Shown here piece after piece: positions 26,154 to 35,225 of a DNA stretch of 64,000 nt. Numbering within the stretch: position 1 is the first letter of the stretch; the number at the start of each line of letters is the position of its first letter. A model generated the notes under the pieces. That model saw only the letters and a list, made by a program, of their open reading frames with translations, was not told the DNA's origin and searched no databases. The position numbers were made by a program, and so were the translations under genes. Source of the stretch: UTCHB3 sp008363265 (GTDB lineage: Bacteria > Bacteroidota > Ignavibacteria > Ignavibacteriales > Ignavibacteriaceae); the NCBI GenBank assembly GCA_045863055.1, contig BTUW01000001.1, forward strand, positions 62,001-126,000, written 5' to 3'.

Positions 26154-27662
26154 TTGGAAAATATCCAGTTAAATGAAGACCTGAATTCGTTAATGAAAAG
26201 AAGGCTGGAAGAACTCGATGAACTGAGACACAGTGGTGTTGAACCTTTTGCTTACAGTTTCAAAGTTACAGCTGATTCAAAAGATATAATCAATAACTTT
26301 GAGGAAGAAGCCAAACGTGAGGTTTCTGTTGCCGGCAGAATCGTGACCCTCAGGAGAATGGGTAAAGCGTCATTCGCCCATATACAGGATGCTTCCGGTA
26401 AGATACAGATATATCTTAAGAGAGATGACCTTCCCGGCCAATACGAGAACTTCAAACTTTTCGACATAGGCGACATCATCGGAGTGGAAGGATTTGTCTT
26501 TAAAACCCGCACTGGTGAAATATCGGTACACGCCACTGATCTCAAACTCCTAACCAAATCAATCAGACCGATCCCTGTTCCAAAGGAGATCGTGGACGAA
26601 GACGGGAACAGAGTTGTTTACGATCAGTTTTCGGATAAAGAACTTAGATACCGTCAGCGCTACCTCGACCTCATACTGAACCCAGAGGTGAAGAGTGTTT
26701 TTGTGACGCGTTCAAAGATCATTTCCGCGATGCGATCATTCCTTGACTCCAAAGGGATACTGGAAGTGGAGACACCTGCACTTCAAACCATTTACGGAGG
26801 TGCATCAGCAAGGCCTTTCATCACTCACCACAACACCCTTGATATTCCGCTATATCTGAGGATCGCGGATGAATTGTATCTTAAAAGGCTGATCGTGGGA
26901 GGTTTCGATGGAGTTTATGAGATAGCGAAAGATTTCCGTAATGAGGGTATGGATAAAACCCACAATCCTGAATTCACCATGATGGAGGTCTACGTGGCCT
27001 ACCGTGACTATGAGTGGATGATGGCATTTGTCGAGGAAATGGTTGAACATATCTGCAATTCTGTCTACGGAACAACTGAATTTGAGATAGATGGTACTTT
27101 GATCAACTTTAAGGGCCCATGGAAAAGAGTCTCGATGGTTGACTCTCTCAAAGAGAAAACAGGAATTGATTTCCTGACCGCGGGCGACGGGGACGTGCTT
27201 GAAGTGGCGAAAAAGCATGGAATCGATATCAAAAAGATCCAGAGCCGTGGAAAGATCATCGATGAACTTTTCGAGATAACCACTCAGCATGAGCTTGTGC
27301 AGCCGACATTCGTTATTGATTATCCTGTTGTCACTTCACCTCTTGCAAAAAAGCACAGAGAGAAAGAAGGTCTGGTTGAACGATTCGAGGGATTTGTACT
27401 TGGCCGTGAGATATGCAACGCTTTCAGTGAGTTAAATGATCCGATCGATCAGCGTGCCAGATTCGAAGACCAGCTGAGACAAAAAGAGCAGGGTGACGAC
27501 GAGGCACAGGTAATAGATGAGGATTTTGTGAGGGCTCTCGAGTATGGAATGCCTCCCACTGCAGGACTCGGTGTCGGTATCGACAGACTTGTAATGCTGC
27601 TCACCAATCAGCCATCGATCCGCGACGTGATATTGTTTCCAACCATGAAACCCCTTAAGTAG
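26154..27662 (+). CDS. lysS: Lysyl-tRNA synthetase, class II
   Basis: Charges tRNA-Lys. The 502-residue enzyme has an N-terminal OB-fold anticodon-binding domain (about 60-150, VAGRIVTLRRMGKASFAHI), and the class II core with motif 2 (FRNEGMDKTHNPEFTMME) and motif 3 (GLGVGIDRLVMLL). Start is TTG at 26154 with GAGGA just upstream; no ATG is well placed. The next gene starts at the last base of this stop codon. Confidence 0.96.
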   Translation: MENIQLNEDLNSLMKRRLEELDELRHSGVEPFAYSFKVTADSKDIINNFEEEAKREVSVAGRIVTLRRMGKASFAHIQDASGKIQIYLKRDDLPGQYENFKLFDIGDIIGVEGFVFKTRTGEISVHATDLKLLTKSIRPIPVPKEIVDEDGNRVVYDQFSDKELRYRQRYLDLILNPEVKSVFVTRSKIISAMRSFLDSKGILEVETPALQTIYGGASARPFITHHNTLDIPLYLRIADELYLKRLIVGGFDGVYEIAKDFRNEGMDKTHNPEFTMMEVYVAYRDYEWMMAFVEEMVEHICNSVYGTTEFEIDGTLINFKGPWKRVSMVDSLKEKTGIDFLTAGDGDVLEVAKKHGIDIKKIQSRGKIIDELFEITTQHELVQPTFVIDYPVVTSPLAKKHREKEGLVERFEGFVLGREICNAFSELNDPIDQRARFEDQLRQKEQGDDEAQVIDEDFVRALEYGMPPTAGLGVGIDRLVMLLTNQPSIRDVILFPTMKPLK

Positions 27663-28606
27663 TGTCAAAAAAGGCTCTTCTTTTATTTTTATTCCTGGTT
27701 TCATTCAGACTCTTGCCGCAGATCGACAGCGGCAAGAGTCTTCAATTCGAAAACAACGGAAACTTCAGGATTGGCCTGAGTTATGATCCTCTCCCTGCAC
27801 TTGAGCCACTGAATATAAAACCAGAATTTCCGAAGCCCGATTATCTTCTGCTTGGCGGACTCGGCACTGCGTACCTTGGTTCGATAGCGGCAATACATCT
27901 TTACCAGAGTAATGCATGGTGGAGTGGCCGGACCGGTAAATTCCGTGTGATCGAAGATTGGGATTATGCCCTTTGGGTTGATAAACTCGGGCATTTTTAC
28001 TCGCCGGTAATTCTGGCGCATGGATTTTCCGTGGGTCTGGAGGCTGCAAAGGTTGACTACGGTACAGGTATCTGGATTTCATCCGCCGCTGCACTGCTGT
28101 TTCAGCTGTATGTTGAAGTATATGACGGATTCGCTCAGGACTGGGGTTTCAGTACCGGAGATGCTGTGATGGACGTTGCCGGCGCGGCCTATCCTGTTTT
28201 ACAGTACTATTATCCCGTTTTGTATAATTTTCACCCCCGTTTCAGTTACTGGCCTGTAAAACTGGGGAAGGAAGGGCATAATCCAGGGCAAAATCTGATC
28301 GTTGTTGATGACTACGAAGGACAGAAATTCTGGCTTTCCATGCGTGTTAACAATCTTTTTGGGAAAGGTTTCGAAAAGATATGGCCTGATTTTCTTATGT
28401 TGAGCGTCGGTTACGGCGTCAGGGATCTTGATGGAAGGGGCGGAGGGAAGTCGGACTTTTATATAGCTCTTGATCTTGATTACGAGCAGATACCGCTTTA
28501 TGGAAGTTTCTGGCAGATGCTTAAGAATTCCTTCGGATTCATCAAGTTTCCGATGCCTGCCATCCGCATCAACAATGGCGTGGCATTCTTTGGATTCGCG
28601 TTTTGA
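27662..28606 (+). CDS. DUF2279 family protein
   Basis: A 314-residue protein with an N-terminal signal or membrane segment (LLLFLFLVSFRLLPQ), then two or three hydrophobic segments. The region WVDKLGHFYSPVILAHGF followed by VYDGFAQDWGFSTGDAVMDVAGA (split across the domain) matches DUF2279/YfiM-type proteins. Its role is unknown; an outer-membrane or periplasmic lipid-related function has been proposed for relatives. It starts with GTG overlapping the lysS stop and overlaps the next gene by 4 nt. Confidence 0.8.
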   Translation: MSKKALLLFLFLVSFRLLPQIDSGKSLQFENNGNFRIGLSYDPLPALEPLNIKPEFPKPDYLLLGGLGTAYLGSIAAIHLYQSNAWWSGRTGKFRVIEDWDYALWVDKLGHFYSPVILAHGFSVGLEAAKVDYGTGIWISSAAALLFQLYVEVYDGFAQDWGFSTGDAVMDVAGAAYPVLQYYYPVLYNFHPRFSYWPVKLGKEGHNPGQNLIVVDDYEGQKFWLSMRVNNLFGKGFEKIWPDFLMLSVGYGVRDLDGRGGGKSDFYIALDLDYEQIPLYGSFWQMLKNSFGFIKFPMPAIRINNGVAFFGFAF

Positions 28607-29349
28607 CCGGTTTACCTGATTTTTCAATTATTGTCCCTGTACTTAACGAGGAGAAGCTCCTTCCTGTCTTCTTTGAAAACCTTGCCCGGGTTATCCATGG
28701 TTCAGGAGGATACAGTGCGGAAGTTATCGTTGCTGATGGGGGGAGTGTTGACAGGAGCCGGGAAATATCAGAGTCAAACGCGGATGTTTTTATCGATGTC
28801 AGTAAAGAACCGGTAAACAACATAGCTTCTGGACGCAATGCCGGAGCCAGGGAGGCCAAAGGCAGAATGCTTGTATTCTGTAACGCCGACATCCTCTTTA
28901 ATGAACCGGACACCATTCTGCAGCGGCTCGATGAAGAATTCAGGAATCATCCGGAAATGGTCGCCCTGGCCGCCTGGGTGGAAACCTTCCCAAGTGAAGA
29001 AAGAATTCCGGACAAGTTGTTTCATTTATTCTACAATCATTATTTTAGGTTCCTGAATGTGCTGGGCGTGGGCATGGGAAGAGGGGAGTGCATAGTGGTT
29101 AGAAGAGATGGTTTTTTCAAGGCCGGCGGATTCGATCAAACATTGCCTGCAGGTGAAGATTTCGCATTGTTTAACAAACTGATCAGGATCGGAAATGTTA
29201 AATATTCAAAAGCAGTAAAAGTGTTTGAATCACCGAGAAGATTCCGTGAATATGGTTATCTTAAAGTTACAGCCCTCTGGACGATCAACGCCACTTCAGT
29301 TTATTTTAGAAAACGCTCTGTTTCCACGAAATGGAAACAGGTAAGATAG
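28603..29349 (+). CDS. Glycosyltransferase family 2
   Basis: A 248-residue GT-A fold enzyme with the start FSIIVPVLNEEKLLP, nucleotide-sugar motif ADGGSVD, and a metal-binding NADI segment in LVFCNADILF. No membrane helices are evident beyond a weak C-terminal stretch. The acceptor is unknown. Start is TTG overlapping the previous stop (TTGA), so it is coupled to the DUF2279 gene. Confidence 0.85.
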   Translation: MTGLPDFSIIVPVLNEEKLLPVFFENLARVIHGSGGYSAEVIVADGGSVDRSREISESNADVFIDVSKEPVNNIASGRNAGAREAKGRMLVFCNADILFNEPDTILQRLDEEFRNHPEMVALAAWVETFPSEERIPDKLFHLFYNHYFRFLNVLGVGMGRGECIVVRRDGFFKAGGFDQTLPAGEDFALFNKLIRIGNVKYSKAVKVFESPRRFREYGYLKVTALWTINATSVYFRKRSVSTKWKQVR

Positions 29350-29359
29350 ATGATGAAAT

Positions 29360-30949
29360 ATGGAAAATAAAGTAGTTAAGTTATTGCTGATAATAGTTAT
29401 ACTCCTTTCACTTCTAATGATTTATGAAAGGTTTTCCGGAGGTTTATCCATTTCTTCACTTGGGGCACAAAACAAAATTGACGAGGTCTACGATCTTATT
29501 AAAGATATCTATGTGGATGAAGTCGAAGATTCCGCCATCAGCCGGAGGGCCATCGAAGGAATACTCTCGGGACTCGACCCCCACAGTGTTTATCTTTCTC
29601 AGGATGAGGTCAGCAGTAACGAAGAAGAGATGAAAGGTGAATTCGAGGGGATAGGGATCGAATTTCAGATGATCGATGACACGGTTAACATTATCAGTGT
29701 GATGGCGGGTGGTCCGAGTGAGAAAGCCGGGTTACTTCCCGGTGACAAGTTAGTCGCGATTGACAAGGATTCTGCCACCGGTATTTCAACAGATGCCATA
29801 CGTAAGAAGATAAAGGGGAAGTCAGGGTCTAAAGTGACTGTATCAGTTGTCAGATATGGGAGCAAAGACCTGAAACTAATTCAGATCACCAGGGGGAAGA
29901 TACCTGTAAAATCGGTAACCGCCGGCTTTATGCTCAATAAGAATACCGGCTACATGAACATAGTCCGTTTTGCTGAAAAAACCTCCACAGAAGTTCTGGA
30001 TATGTTGAATACACTCCGAGCCAAGGGTATGTCCCGGATCGTGCTTGATCTAAGGAACAATCCGGGAGGATATCTGCAGGAAGCAGTTAAAATTGCGGAT
30101 TATTTTATCGATGGATCAAAAGTGATCGTTTCCACACGTGGACGTATCTCACAGGCAAATGAGGTTTTCAAAGCTGAAAAAGAATACGTTTATGAGAAGA
30201 TGCCATTGGTGATCCTTATAAACAGGTCGAGTGCTTCAGCATCAGAGATTCTTGCCGGGGCTATTCAGGATTGGGACAGGGGTCTGGTAATCGGGGAAAG
30301 GAGTTTTGGCAAGGGATTGGTTCAGCAACAGATCGATCTCTCCGACGGATCCGCCGTGCGCCTTACTATTGCCAAGTATTTTACCCCACTCGGAAGATCA
30401 ATCCAGCGGCATTACGACGACCGTGAGGAGTATTATGATGAGTTGTCACACCGGGAGGAAGAAGATTCGCTTGCAGCAGCAGGAAAAGATATCACGTCCG
30501 GCCTCCCTGCTTTTCTTACTCCCAAAAAGCGAAAAGTTCTTGGTGGAGGAGGAATCTCACCTGATTATAAATCAGGAAGTTATGACAATTCAAGAGGTTC
30601 AGCGGCATTGCTGAGAAGCAATTATTATTCACAGGTCTCGTTGGCCTGGTTTGAGATCAACGGTGACAAAATCAGATCAGACTTTAAAACCGCTGAGGAT
30701 TTTAATTCCAAATTCGAATTTACACCGGCCGATGTTCAGTTTTTCCGTACATTTGCGGCAGGATTCGGGTCTGTGAACGAATTGACCGGGGATGACATAT
30801 TTCTAAACCGGATCAAAGCGGAGATCGCGAGATATATCTGGCAACAGCAGGGCTTCTTTTTTGTGTATATGATGAAGGACGAGACGGTATTAACGGCTCT
30901 CTCCATGCTTGATAAAGCCGCGGAACTGGCCTCATTAAAACAGGAGTAG
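29360..30949 (+). CDS. ctpA: S41-family C-terminal processing peptidase
   Basis: A periplasmic protease anchored by an N-terminal helix (residues ~5-22). The 529-residue protein has a PDZ domain (about 85-180), then the S41 catalytic domain with nucleophile S293 in SASASEI and the general-base lysine K318 in FGKGLVQ, spaced 25 residues as in E. coli Tsp. Such enzymes degrade or mature periplasmic proteins, including peptidoglycan-related ones. A C-terminal extension (about 360-529) is larger than in minimal CtpA. The carbonic anhydrase gene follows after 3 nt. Confidence 0.92.
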   Translation: MENKVVKLLLIIVILLSLLMIYERFSGGLSISSLGAQNKIDEVYDLIKDIYVDEVEDSAISRRAIEGILSGLDPHSVYLSQDEVSSNEEEMKGEFEGIGIEFQMIDDTVNIISVMAGGPSEKAGLLPGDKLVAIDKDSATGISTDAIRKKIKGKSGSKVTVSVVRYGSKDLKLIQITRGKIPVKSVTAGFMLNKNTGYMNIVRFAEKTSTEVLDMLNTLRAKGMSRIVLDLRNNPGGYLQEAVKIADYFIDGSKVIVSTRGRISQANEVFKAEKEYVYEKMPLVILINRSSASASEILAGAIQDWDRGLVIGERSFGKGLVQQQIDLSDGSAVRLTIAKYFTPLGRSIQRHYDDREEYYDELSHREEEDSLAAAGKDITSGLPAFLTPKKRKVLGGGGISPDYKSGSYDNSRGSAALLRSNYYSQVSLAWFEINGDKIRSDFKTAEDFNSKFEFTPADVQFFRTFAAGFGSVNELTGDDIFLNRIKAEIARYIWQQQGFFFVYMMKDETVLTALSMLDKAAELASLKQE

Positions 30950-30952
30950 ATC

Positions 30953-31492
30953 ATGAGAAAATGTGGGTATACAAATCTGCCTTACAATGGTAAAATGCCC
31001 GTAATTGGAGAAGAAGTGTTCATAGCCGATGGAGTCCGTCTGATAGGCGATGTTGTTATCGGCAACCGTTCATCAATCTGGTATAATTCGGTTCTACGTG
31101 GAGATATCAACCATATAAGGATCGGCGAATACACCAACATTCAGGATGGTTCCATCCTGCACGTAAACGGGGATTCTTTCGCACTGAACATAGGAAATTT
31201 CGTTACCGTCGGGCATGGTGTCAATCTTCATGCCTGCACAGTCGAAGACTATTCATTGATCGGAATTGGTGCGATCGTCTTGGATGGGGCACTGATTGAG
31301 AAATATTCCCTGGTAGCAGCCGGCTCTGTTGTGACGCCCGGCACGGTCATCAAGTCAGGTTATATGTATGCGGGCACACCTGCAAAATTAATTCGCACTT
31401 TGACCGAGAAAGAACTTGCTTATTTCGAAAAAAGTGCTTATCATTATTTTGAGATTGCAAAAGAAAGTGAACGATCGATTTCTAACGATTAA
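30953..31492 (+). CDS. Gamma-carbonic anhydrase family protein
   Basis: A 179-residue left-handed beta-helix (hexapeptide repeats) of the gamma-carbonic anhydrase/YrdA family. Three predicted zinc-binding histidines are H70 (ILHVNG), H88 and H93 (GHGVNLHAC), with the same spacing as in the Methanosarcina enzyme. The proton-shuttle loop of that enzyme is missing, as in most bacterial YrdA-like proteins, so activity is uncertain. It follows ctpA closely. Confidence 0.88.
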   Translation: MRKCGYTNLPYNGKMPVIGEEVFIADGVRLIGDVVIGNRSSIWYNSVLRGDINHIRIGEYTNIQDGSILHVNGDSFALNIGNFVTVGHGVNLHACTVEDYSLIGIGAIVLDGALIEKYSLVAAGSVVTPGTVIKSGYMYAGTPAKLIRTLTEKELAYFEKSAYHYFEIAKESERSISND

Positions 31493-31505
31493 AAATGGAA
31501 TTGCA

Positions 31506-31943
31506 ATGAAAAATATTGATGTTGAAATTCACTCGAAACCCAGCCTGACCAAAACACTCGTCCGGTCAATTGTAAACGAGATTGCCAAAGACAAAGGTTG
31601 TAAATTCTCATACCTTGAGATATCCTTCGTCACAAAGGATATCATTACGGGCATAAATAAAGAACACCTCCATCATGACTATCCCACAGACATAATTACC
31701 TTTGAATACGAAAAAGATGAAGAAGGGATTATAGACGGTGAGTTGATAATTTGCAGTGAGGTGGCTGAAGAGAATGCAGAGCGTTTCGGTGTCTCGGTTG
31801 AAAGCGAGTTGCTTCGGCTTGTTGTTCATGGCATCCTGCATCTGACCGGTTACGATGATACAACTGAAGAGGAGAAAAAAGTGATGAAGGCTGAAGAAGA
31901 CAGGTTGGTGGATTTGCTCTATCCCAAATTATTTGTTATATAA
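31506..31943 (+). CDS. ybeY: Endoribonuclease YbeY (16S rRNA maturation factor)
   Basis: A 145-residue metalloprotein of the YbeY/UPF0054 family, needed for 16S rRNA 3'-end maturation and ribosome quality control. The metal site motif is H108-G-I-L-H112-L-T-G-Y-D-D118: the third ligand, His in E. coli (HGxLHLxGYDH), is Asp here. ATG at 31506 follows a short non-coding stretch; frames extending upstream overlap the carbonic anhydrase gene and add unrelated residues. Confidence 0.9.
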   Translation: MKNIDVEIHSKPSLTKTLVRSIVNEIAKDKGCKFSYLEISFVTKDIITGINKEHLHHDYPTDIITFEYEKDEEGIIDGELIICSEVAEENAERFGVSVESELLRLVVHGILHLTGYDDTTEEEKKVMKAEEDRLVDLLYPKLFVI

Positions 31944-31965
31944 TGAAGTAACTTTCTGAGTTTCT

Positions 31966-32862
31966 GTGACAGGCAATTTACATCAGTTTTGTGAAGAATT
32001 CCTCACTTACATAGCAAGAAACAGGAATAATTCGCACAACACAGTCGTGGCGTACAAAAACGATCTTGATGGCTTCATCGCCTTCAGTGAGGGGACAGGA
32101 GTGACCGGTGTTGATAAGATCACCGTAAAAATCGTTAAAAGATATCTTGTGCACCTGAACTCTCTCGGATACGACCGTTCGACAATTGCAAGGAAGATGA
32201 CAACCCTGAGGGTGTTTTTTGATTTTTTACTTGATCGTGAAGAGATCGATTACAATTTTATCAAGGATATCAAAAACCCCAAATTTCAACGAAAATTGCC
32301 GGATATTGTTTCAGAGCAGGAATTTGAATATACGGTCAGCCTCGCAGGCCAGTCAGCTCAAAGCAAATTTAAAGACATTTTTCATAAAGCAATACTTGAA
32401 CTGCTTTACGGATGTTCATTGCGTGTATCGGAAGTCTGCTCTATACAGACCCAAAATGTAGATCTCGCTCGCGGCAGCCTGAGGGTGACCGGAAAAGGAT
32501 CAAAAATGCGGATCGTGCCGATCGGGAGAAAATCAATTGTCGCTCTCTCTGATTATATGGAGATCAGAAGAATGCTGACACCTGATCCTCTGTTCCTGAT
32601 AAACGCGAATGGCCGCAGAGTTAATCAACAATATGTTTACAGACTCGTAAAGAGACTTCTTTCAGGCACAACTGACATTAAGAAAAAGAGTCCGCATGTT
32701 CTCAGGCACAGTTCTGCCACGCACATGCTTGACCATGGCGCGGATCTCCTCGCCATAAAAGAGATATTAGGACATGAAAACCTTTCGACCACCCAGATAT
32801 ACACTCATGTCAGCATCGAACGGTTGAAAGGCATATACAAGAAAGCACACCCAAAATCATAA
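31966..32862 (+). CDS. xerD: Tyrosine recombinase XerC/XerD
   Basis: A 298-residue site-specific recombinase that resolves chromosome dimers at dif. It has an N-terminal SAM-like core-binding domain (NSHNTVVAYKNDLDGFI) and a catalytic domain with R153, K177, H244-x-x-R247 (HVLRH), H270 and nucleophile Y279. Full catalytic set and typical length argue for Xer rather than a phage integrase; no attachment repeats or phage genes are near. XerC versus XerD cannot be settled here. A dif-like site lies at 40518, 8 kb away. Start is GTG at 31966. Confidence 0.88.
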   Translation: MTGNLHQFCEEFLTYIARNRNNSHNTVVAYKNDLDGFIAFSEGTGVTGVDKITVKIVKRYLVHLNSLGYDRSTIARKMTTLRVFFDFLLDREEIDYNFIKDIKNPKFQRKLPDIVSEQEFEYTVSLAGQSAQSKFKDIFHKAILELLYGCSLRVSEVCSIQTQNVDLARGSLRVTGKGSKMRIVPIGRKSIVALSDYMEIRRMLTPDPLFLINANGRRVNQQYVYRLVKRLLSGTTDIKKKSPHVLRHSSATHMLDHGADLLAIKEILGHENLSTTQIYTHVSIERLKGIYKKAHPKS

Positions 32863-32877
32863 TTATCGGGAGGTACC

Positions 32878-33195
32878 ATGAATATCCAGATAACAGCAAG
32901 AAAATTCACCGCCAGAGAGACACTAAAAGACCTGATAAAGGAAGAAGTGCTCCATCTGCAGAAGTTTTCTGATGAAATACTCGACGTTGAAGTGGTTCTG
33001 AGCTATCAGAACGTTCACGACAGTATGAAAGAGGTTGAGTTGATTGCTAAACTCCCAGGTACTGTTCTTACTGCCAAGGATTCTTCTGATGAATATCACA
33101 AGTCAGTGAAAGCCGCAGTTGAGAAAATTCAGAAACAGATACACAAGAGGAAAACGAAAAGAGCAGCCGACAAAAAAGGTGACGTGGAGTTATAG
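32878..33195 (+). CDS. hpf: Ribosome hibernation promoting factor, short form
   Basis: A 105-residue protein of the HPF/RaiA (sigma-54 modulation) family, which binds the 30S subunit and silences ribosomes in stationary phase. Starts MNIQITARKFTARETLKDLI and lacks the long C-terminal domain that dimerises ribosomes. A good GGGAGG ribosome binding site is a few bases upstream of the ATG. hprK follows 3 nt later. Confidence 0.9.
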   Translation: MNIQITARKFTARETLKDLIKEEVLHLQKFSDEILDVEVVLSYQNVHDSMKEVELIAKLPGTVLTAKDSSDEYHKSVKAAVEKIQKQIHKRKTKRAADKKGDVEL

Positions 33196-33198
33196 TAT

Positions 33199-34197
33199 TT
33201 GGAACTGATAAATAAAGAGTTCATAACGGTTGAATTTTTCATCACCAGAACTGCTGACAAGTTCAAAATACATAATTTCACAGGTAGCCGAGGCTTTACC
33301 CGGAAAATAAAAGAACCTAATTTACACAGACCCGGCCTTGCTCTGGCCGGGTTTGTTGATTTATTCTCCTACGCACGGATCCAGATATTCGGAAACACTG
33401 AGATCAGATATCTTTCATCGCTAGATATTCACCAACGCCGGGAGGCACTTGAACGGTTGTTTGAGTTTGAAATACCTTGTATAATCGTGACCAACGGTAT
33501 CACACCCTTTCCCGAAATGCTCGAGCTGGCTGAACACTATGATGTGGCGATTTTCGGATCACCGGACTCAACAACAAGGCTTAGTTTTTTCATCAGCGAT
33601 TTTCTCGATGATCAGTTCCTTCCCCAGGCTTCTCTGCATGCTTCGCTGGTAGATGTTTATGGGGTTGGGATCATTTTCACGGGGCAGTCGGGGGTAGGGA
33701 AGAGCGAGGTTGCGCTTGATCTCATAGAGCGTGGTCACCGGTTGGTTGCTGATGATGTGGTTATCGCCACCAGGAAGGGTGAGGGAATTCTGATGGGTTC
33801 AGGTACCGACATTTCCAAACACTTCATGGAGATCCGGGGTCTCGGGCTGATCAATGTGGAGAGGATGTTCGGCATCAGGGCAATAAGGTACCAAAAAAGA
33901 ATAGAAGTTGTGGTCAATCTGGAGATCTGGGACCCTGGGGTTGAGTACACCCGCACGGGTCTGGATACAGACTCTACAACCATCATGGAAGTTGATCTTC
34001 CCTATATACGGCTTCCGATCGTCCCCGGTAAGAACATCACCGTGATCACCGAAGTAATTGCTCTGAATTATCTTCTGAAGCACTATGGCTATGACAGCGC
34101 AAAGGTTTTCAGGGAAAGACTGGAGCGTAAACTCAGGCAGGCAGATGGTGAAAATCCTTCGAGAGGGATCGATTATTTTGAACACGATTTTGAGTAA
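33199..34197 (+). CDS. hprK: HPr(Ser) kinase/phosphorylase
   Basis: A 332-residue bifunctional kinase/phosphorylase that acts on Ser46 of HPr in the Firmicutes. It has the N-terminal domain, Walker A GQSGVGKS at 162-169, and the signature LDLIERGHRLVADDVV plus the loop EIRGLGLINVERMFG (split in the family between catalytic and C-terminal motifs). Start is TTG at 33199. No HPr or sugar PTS gene is in the window. In FCB-group genomes HprK is often present with a reduced PTS, where its role is less clear. Confidence 0.92.
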   Translation: MELINKEFITVEFFITRTADKFKIHNFTGSRGFTRKIKEPNLHRPGLALAGFVDLFSYARIQIFGNTEIRYLSSLDIHQRREALERLFEFEIPCIIVTNGITPFPEMLELAEHYDVAIFGSPDSTTRLSFFISDFLDDQFLPQASLHASLVDVYGVGIIFTGQSGVGKSEVALDLIERGHRLVADDVVIATRKGEGILMGSGTDISKHFMEIRGLGLINVERMFGIRAIRYQKRIEVVVNLEIWDPGVEYTRTGLDTDSTTIMEVDLPYIRLPIVPGKNITVITEVIALNYLLKHYGYDSAKVFRERLERKLRQADGENPSRGIDYFEHDFE

Positions 34198-34204
34198 GAC
34201 TATT

Positions 34205-34235
34205 TTTGTATAGTAGCCCCATTTTATTAGTTTTG
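34205..34235 (+). promoter_or_regulatory. Bacteroidota-type promoter of the M23 peptidase gene
   Basis: TTTG at 34205-34208, exactly 19 nt, then TAGTTTTG at 34228-34235: a full match to TTTG-N19-TAnnTTTG. Placed 45 nt before the ATG of the peptidase at 34281, in an 83-base AT-rich gap. Confidence 0.6.
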
Positions 34236-34280
34236 TTGTTTGATTTTTAAATTTTTCCACAAAGCTCAATACTCTATCCA

Positions 34281-35207
34281 ATGACAAATTTCCTGAACCG
34301 GTATCTCTTCATTTCCCGCAAGGAACTAAGAGTACGTTCCGTAAAATTGCCACACTTCAGGTCTGTTTCAGCAGTTTTCATTACTTTCCTTTCTTTGAGT
34401 ACTGTGATCCTGCTTACATCCGGATTTTTCTCCACTGGGTTCTCTGATGGCGAAAGCAGGGCACTTGTTGATGAAAACAGCAAACTGAAAAAGGAACTGG
34501 CCGAACTGCAGGAAGAGATAATCCGGGTAAACGGACGATTGGCCACCGTGATCAGCATGAATAATGAGATCAGGGATATTGCAGACCTCCCAAGAATTGG
34601 CGACGAGTTTTTTTCGATCGGCGATCCTGCCGCCTCTCTTTCGATAACTGCCGCTTCAGGTGGAACTTTGGAAGAGGTTGACGCCACGTTAAAAATGCTG
34701 GAAAAGAACATCGAGTTGCAGTCGTCGTTGAATAAAGAGATTTCGATGGCGTTGGTTGACAAAACAGCCTATCTGAGGGGAATACCTTCGATCCTTCCAC
34801 TCGACGCGCCTTTCAGCCGTACAAGTTTTGGACCGCGGAAAAATCCCATCACGGGTAAACCACAATTCCATACCGGATTGGATATTGGTTCAACGATGGG
34901 ACAGGAGATAATAGCATCAGCCGATGGTATTGTCGAAAAAGCGGAAACATTCGGTGGATACGGTCTGTGTGTTATAATCGACCACGGAACGGGTTACAAA
35001 ACCCTTTACGGACATTGCAGCAGGATAATTGTTGAAAAAGGCGATAAAGTCAGCAGGGGAGAGGTAATTGCTCTTGTTGGAAGTACCGGCATGTCGACCG
35101 GTCCTCACCTTCATTATGAGGTGATCTACAACGGTGAACACCTTAATCCGGTTGATTTCTTTTTTGACGGCGATAAATCATTTTTTGAAAAGAAACGAAA
35201 AAAATAA
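34281..35207 (+). CDS. M23 (LytM-type) peptidoglycan peptidase, membrane-anchored
   Basis: A 308-residue protein: a cytoplasmic N-terminus, one membrane helix (about 32-52), a coiled coil (about 64-100), a second helical segment (about 130-160), and a C-terminal M23 domain. Zinc ligands and catalytic residues are visible: H197 and D201 in FHTGLDIG, H276 and H278 in PHLHYEV. The site looks complete, so it is probably an active endopeptidase that cuts cross-links, not just a regulator. The C-terminus is very basic (EKKRKK). Confidence 0.9.
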   Translation: MTNFLNRYLFISRKELRVRSVKLPHFRSVSAVFITFLSLSTVILLTSGFFSTGFSDGESRALVDENSKLKKELAELQEEIIRVNGRLATVISMNNEIRDIADLPRIGDEFFSIGDPAASLSITAASGGTLEEVDATLKMLEKNIELQSSLNKEISMALVDKTAYLRGIPSILPLDAPFSRTSFGPRKNPITGKPQFHTGLDIGSTMGQEIIASADGIVEKAETFGGYGLCVIIDHGTGYKTLYGHCSRIIVEKGDKVSRGEVIALVGSTGMSTGPHLHYEVIYNGEHLNPVDFFFDGDKSFFEKKRKK

Positions 35208-35225
35208 CAAAATAGGGACCAAACC

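Noticed and set aside
31966..32862. Tyrosine recombinase as a possible integrase of a mobile element
   Set aside because: It is flanked by housekeeping genes, without phage or plasmid genes, target-site repeats or a tRNA attachment site; length and motifs fit Xer.
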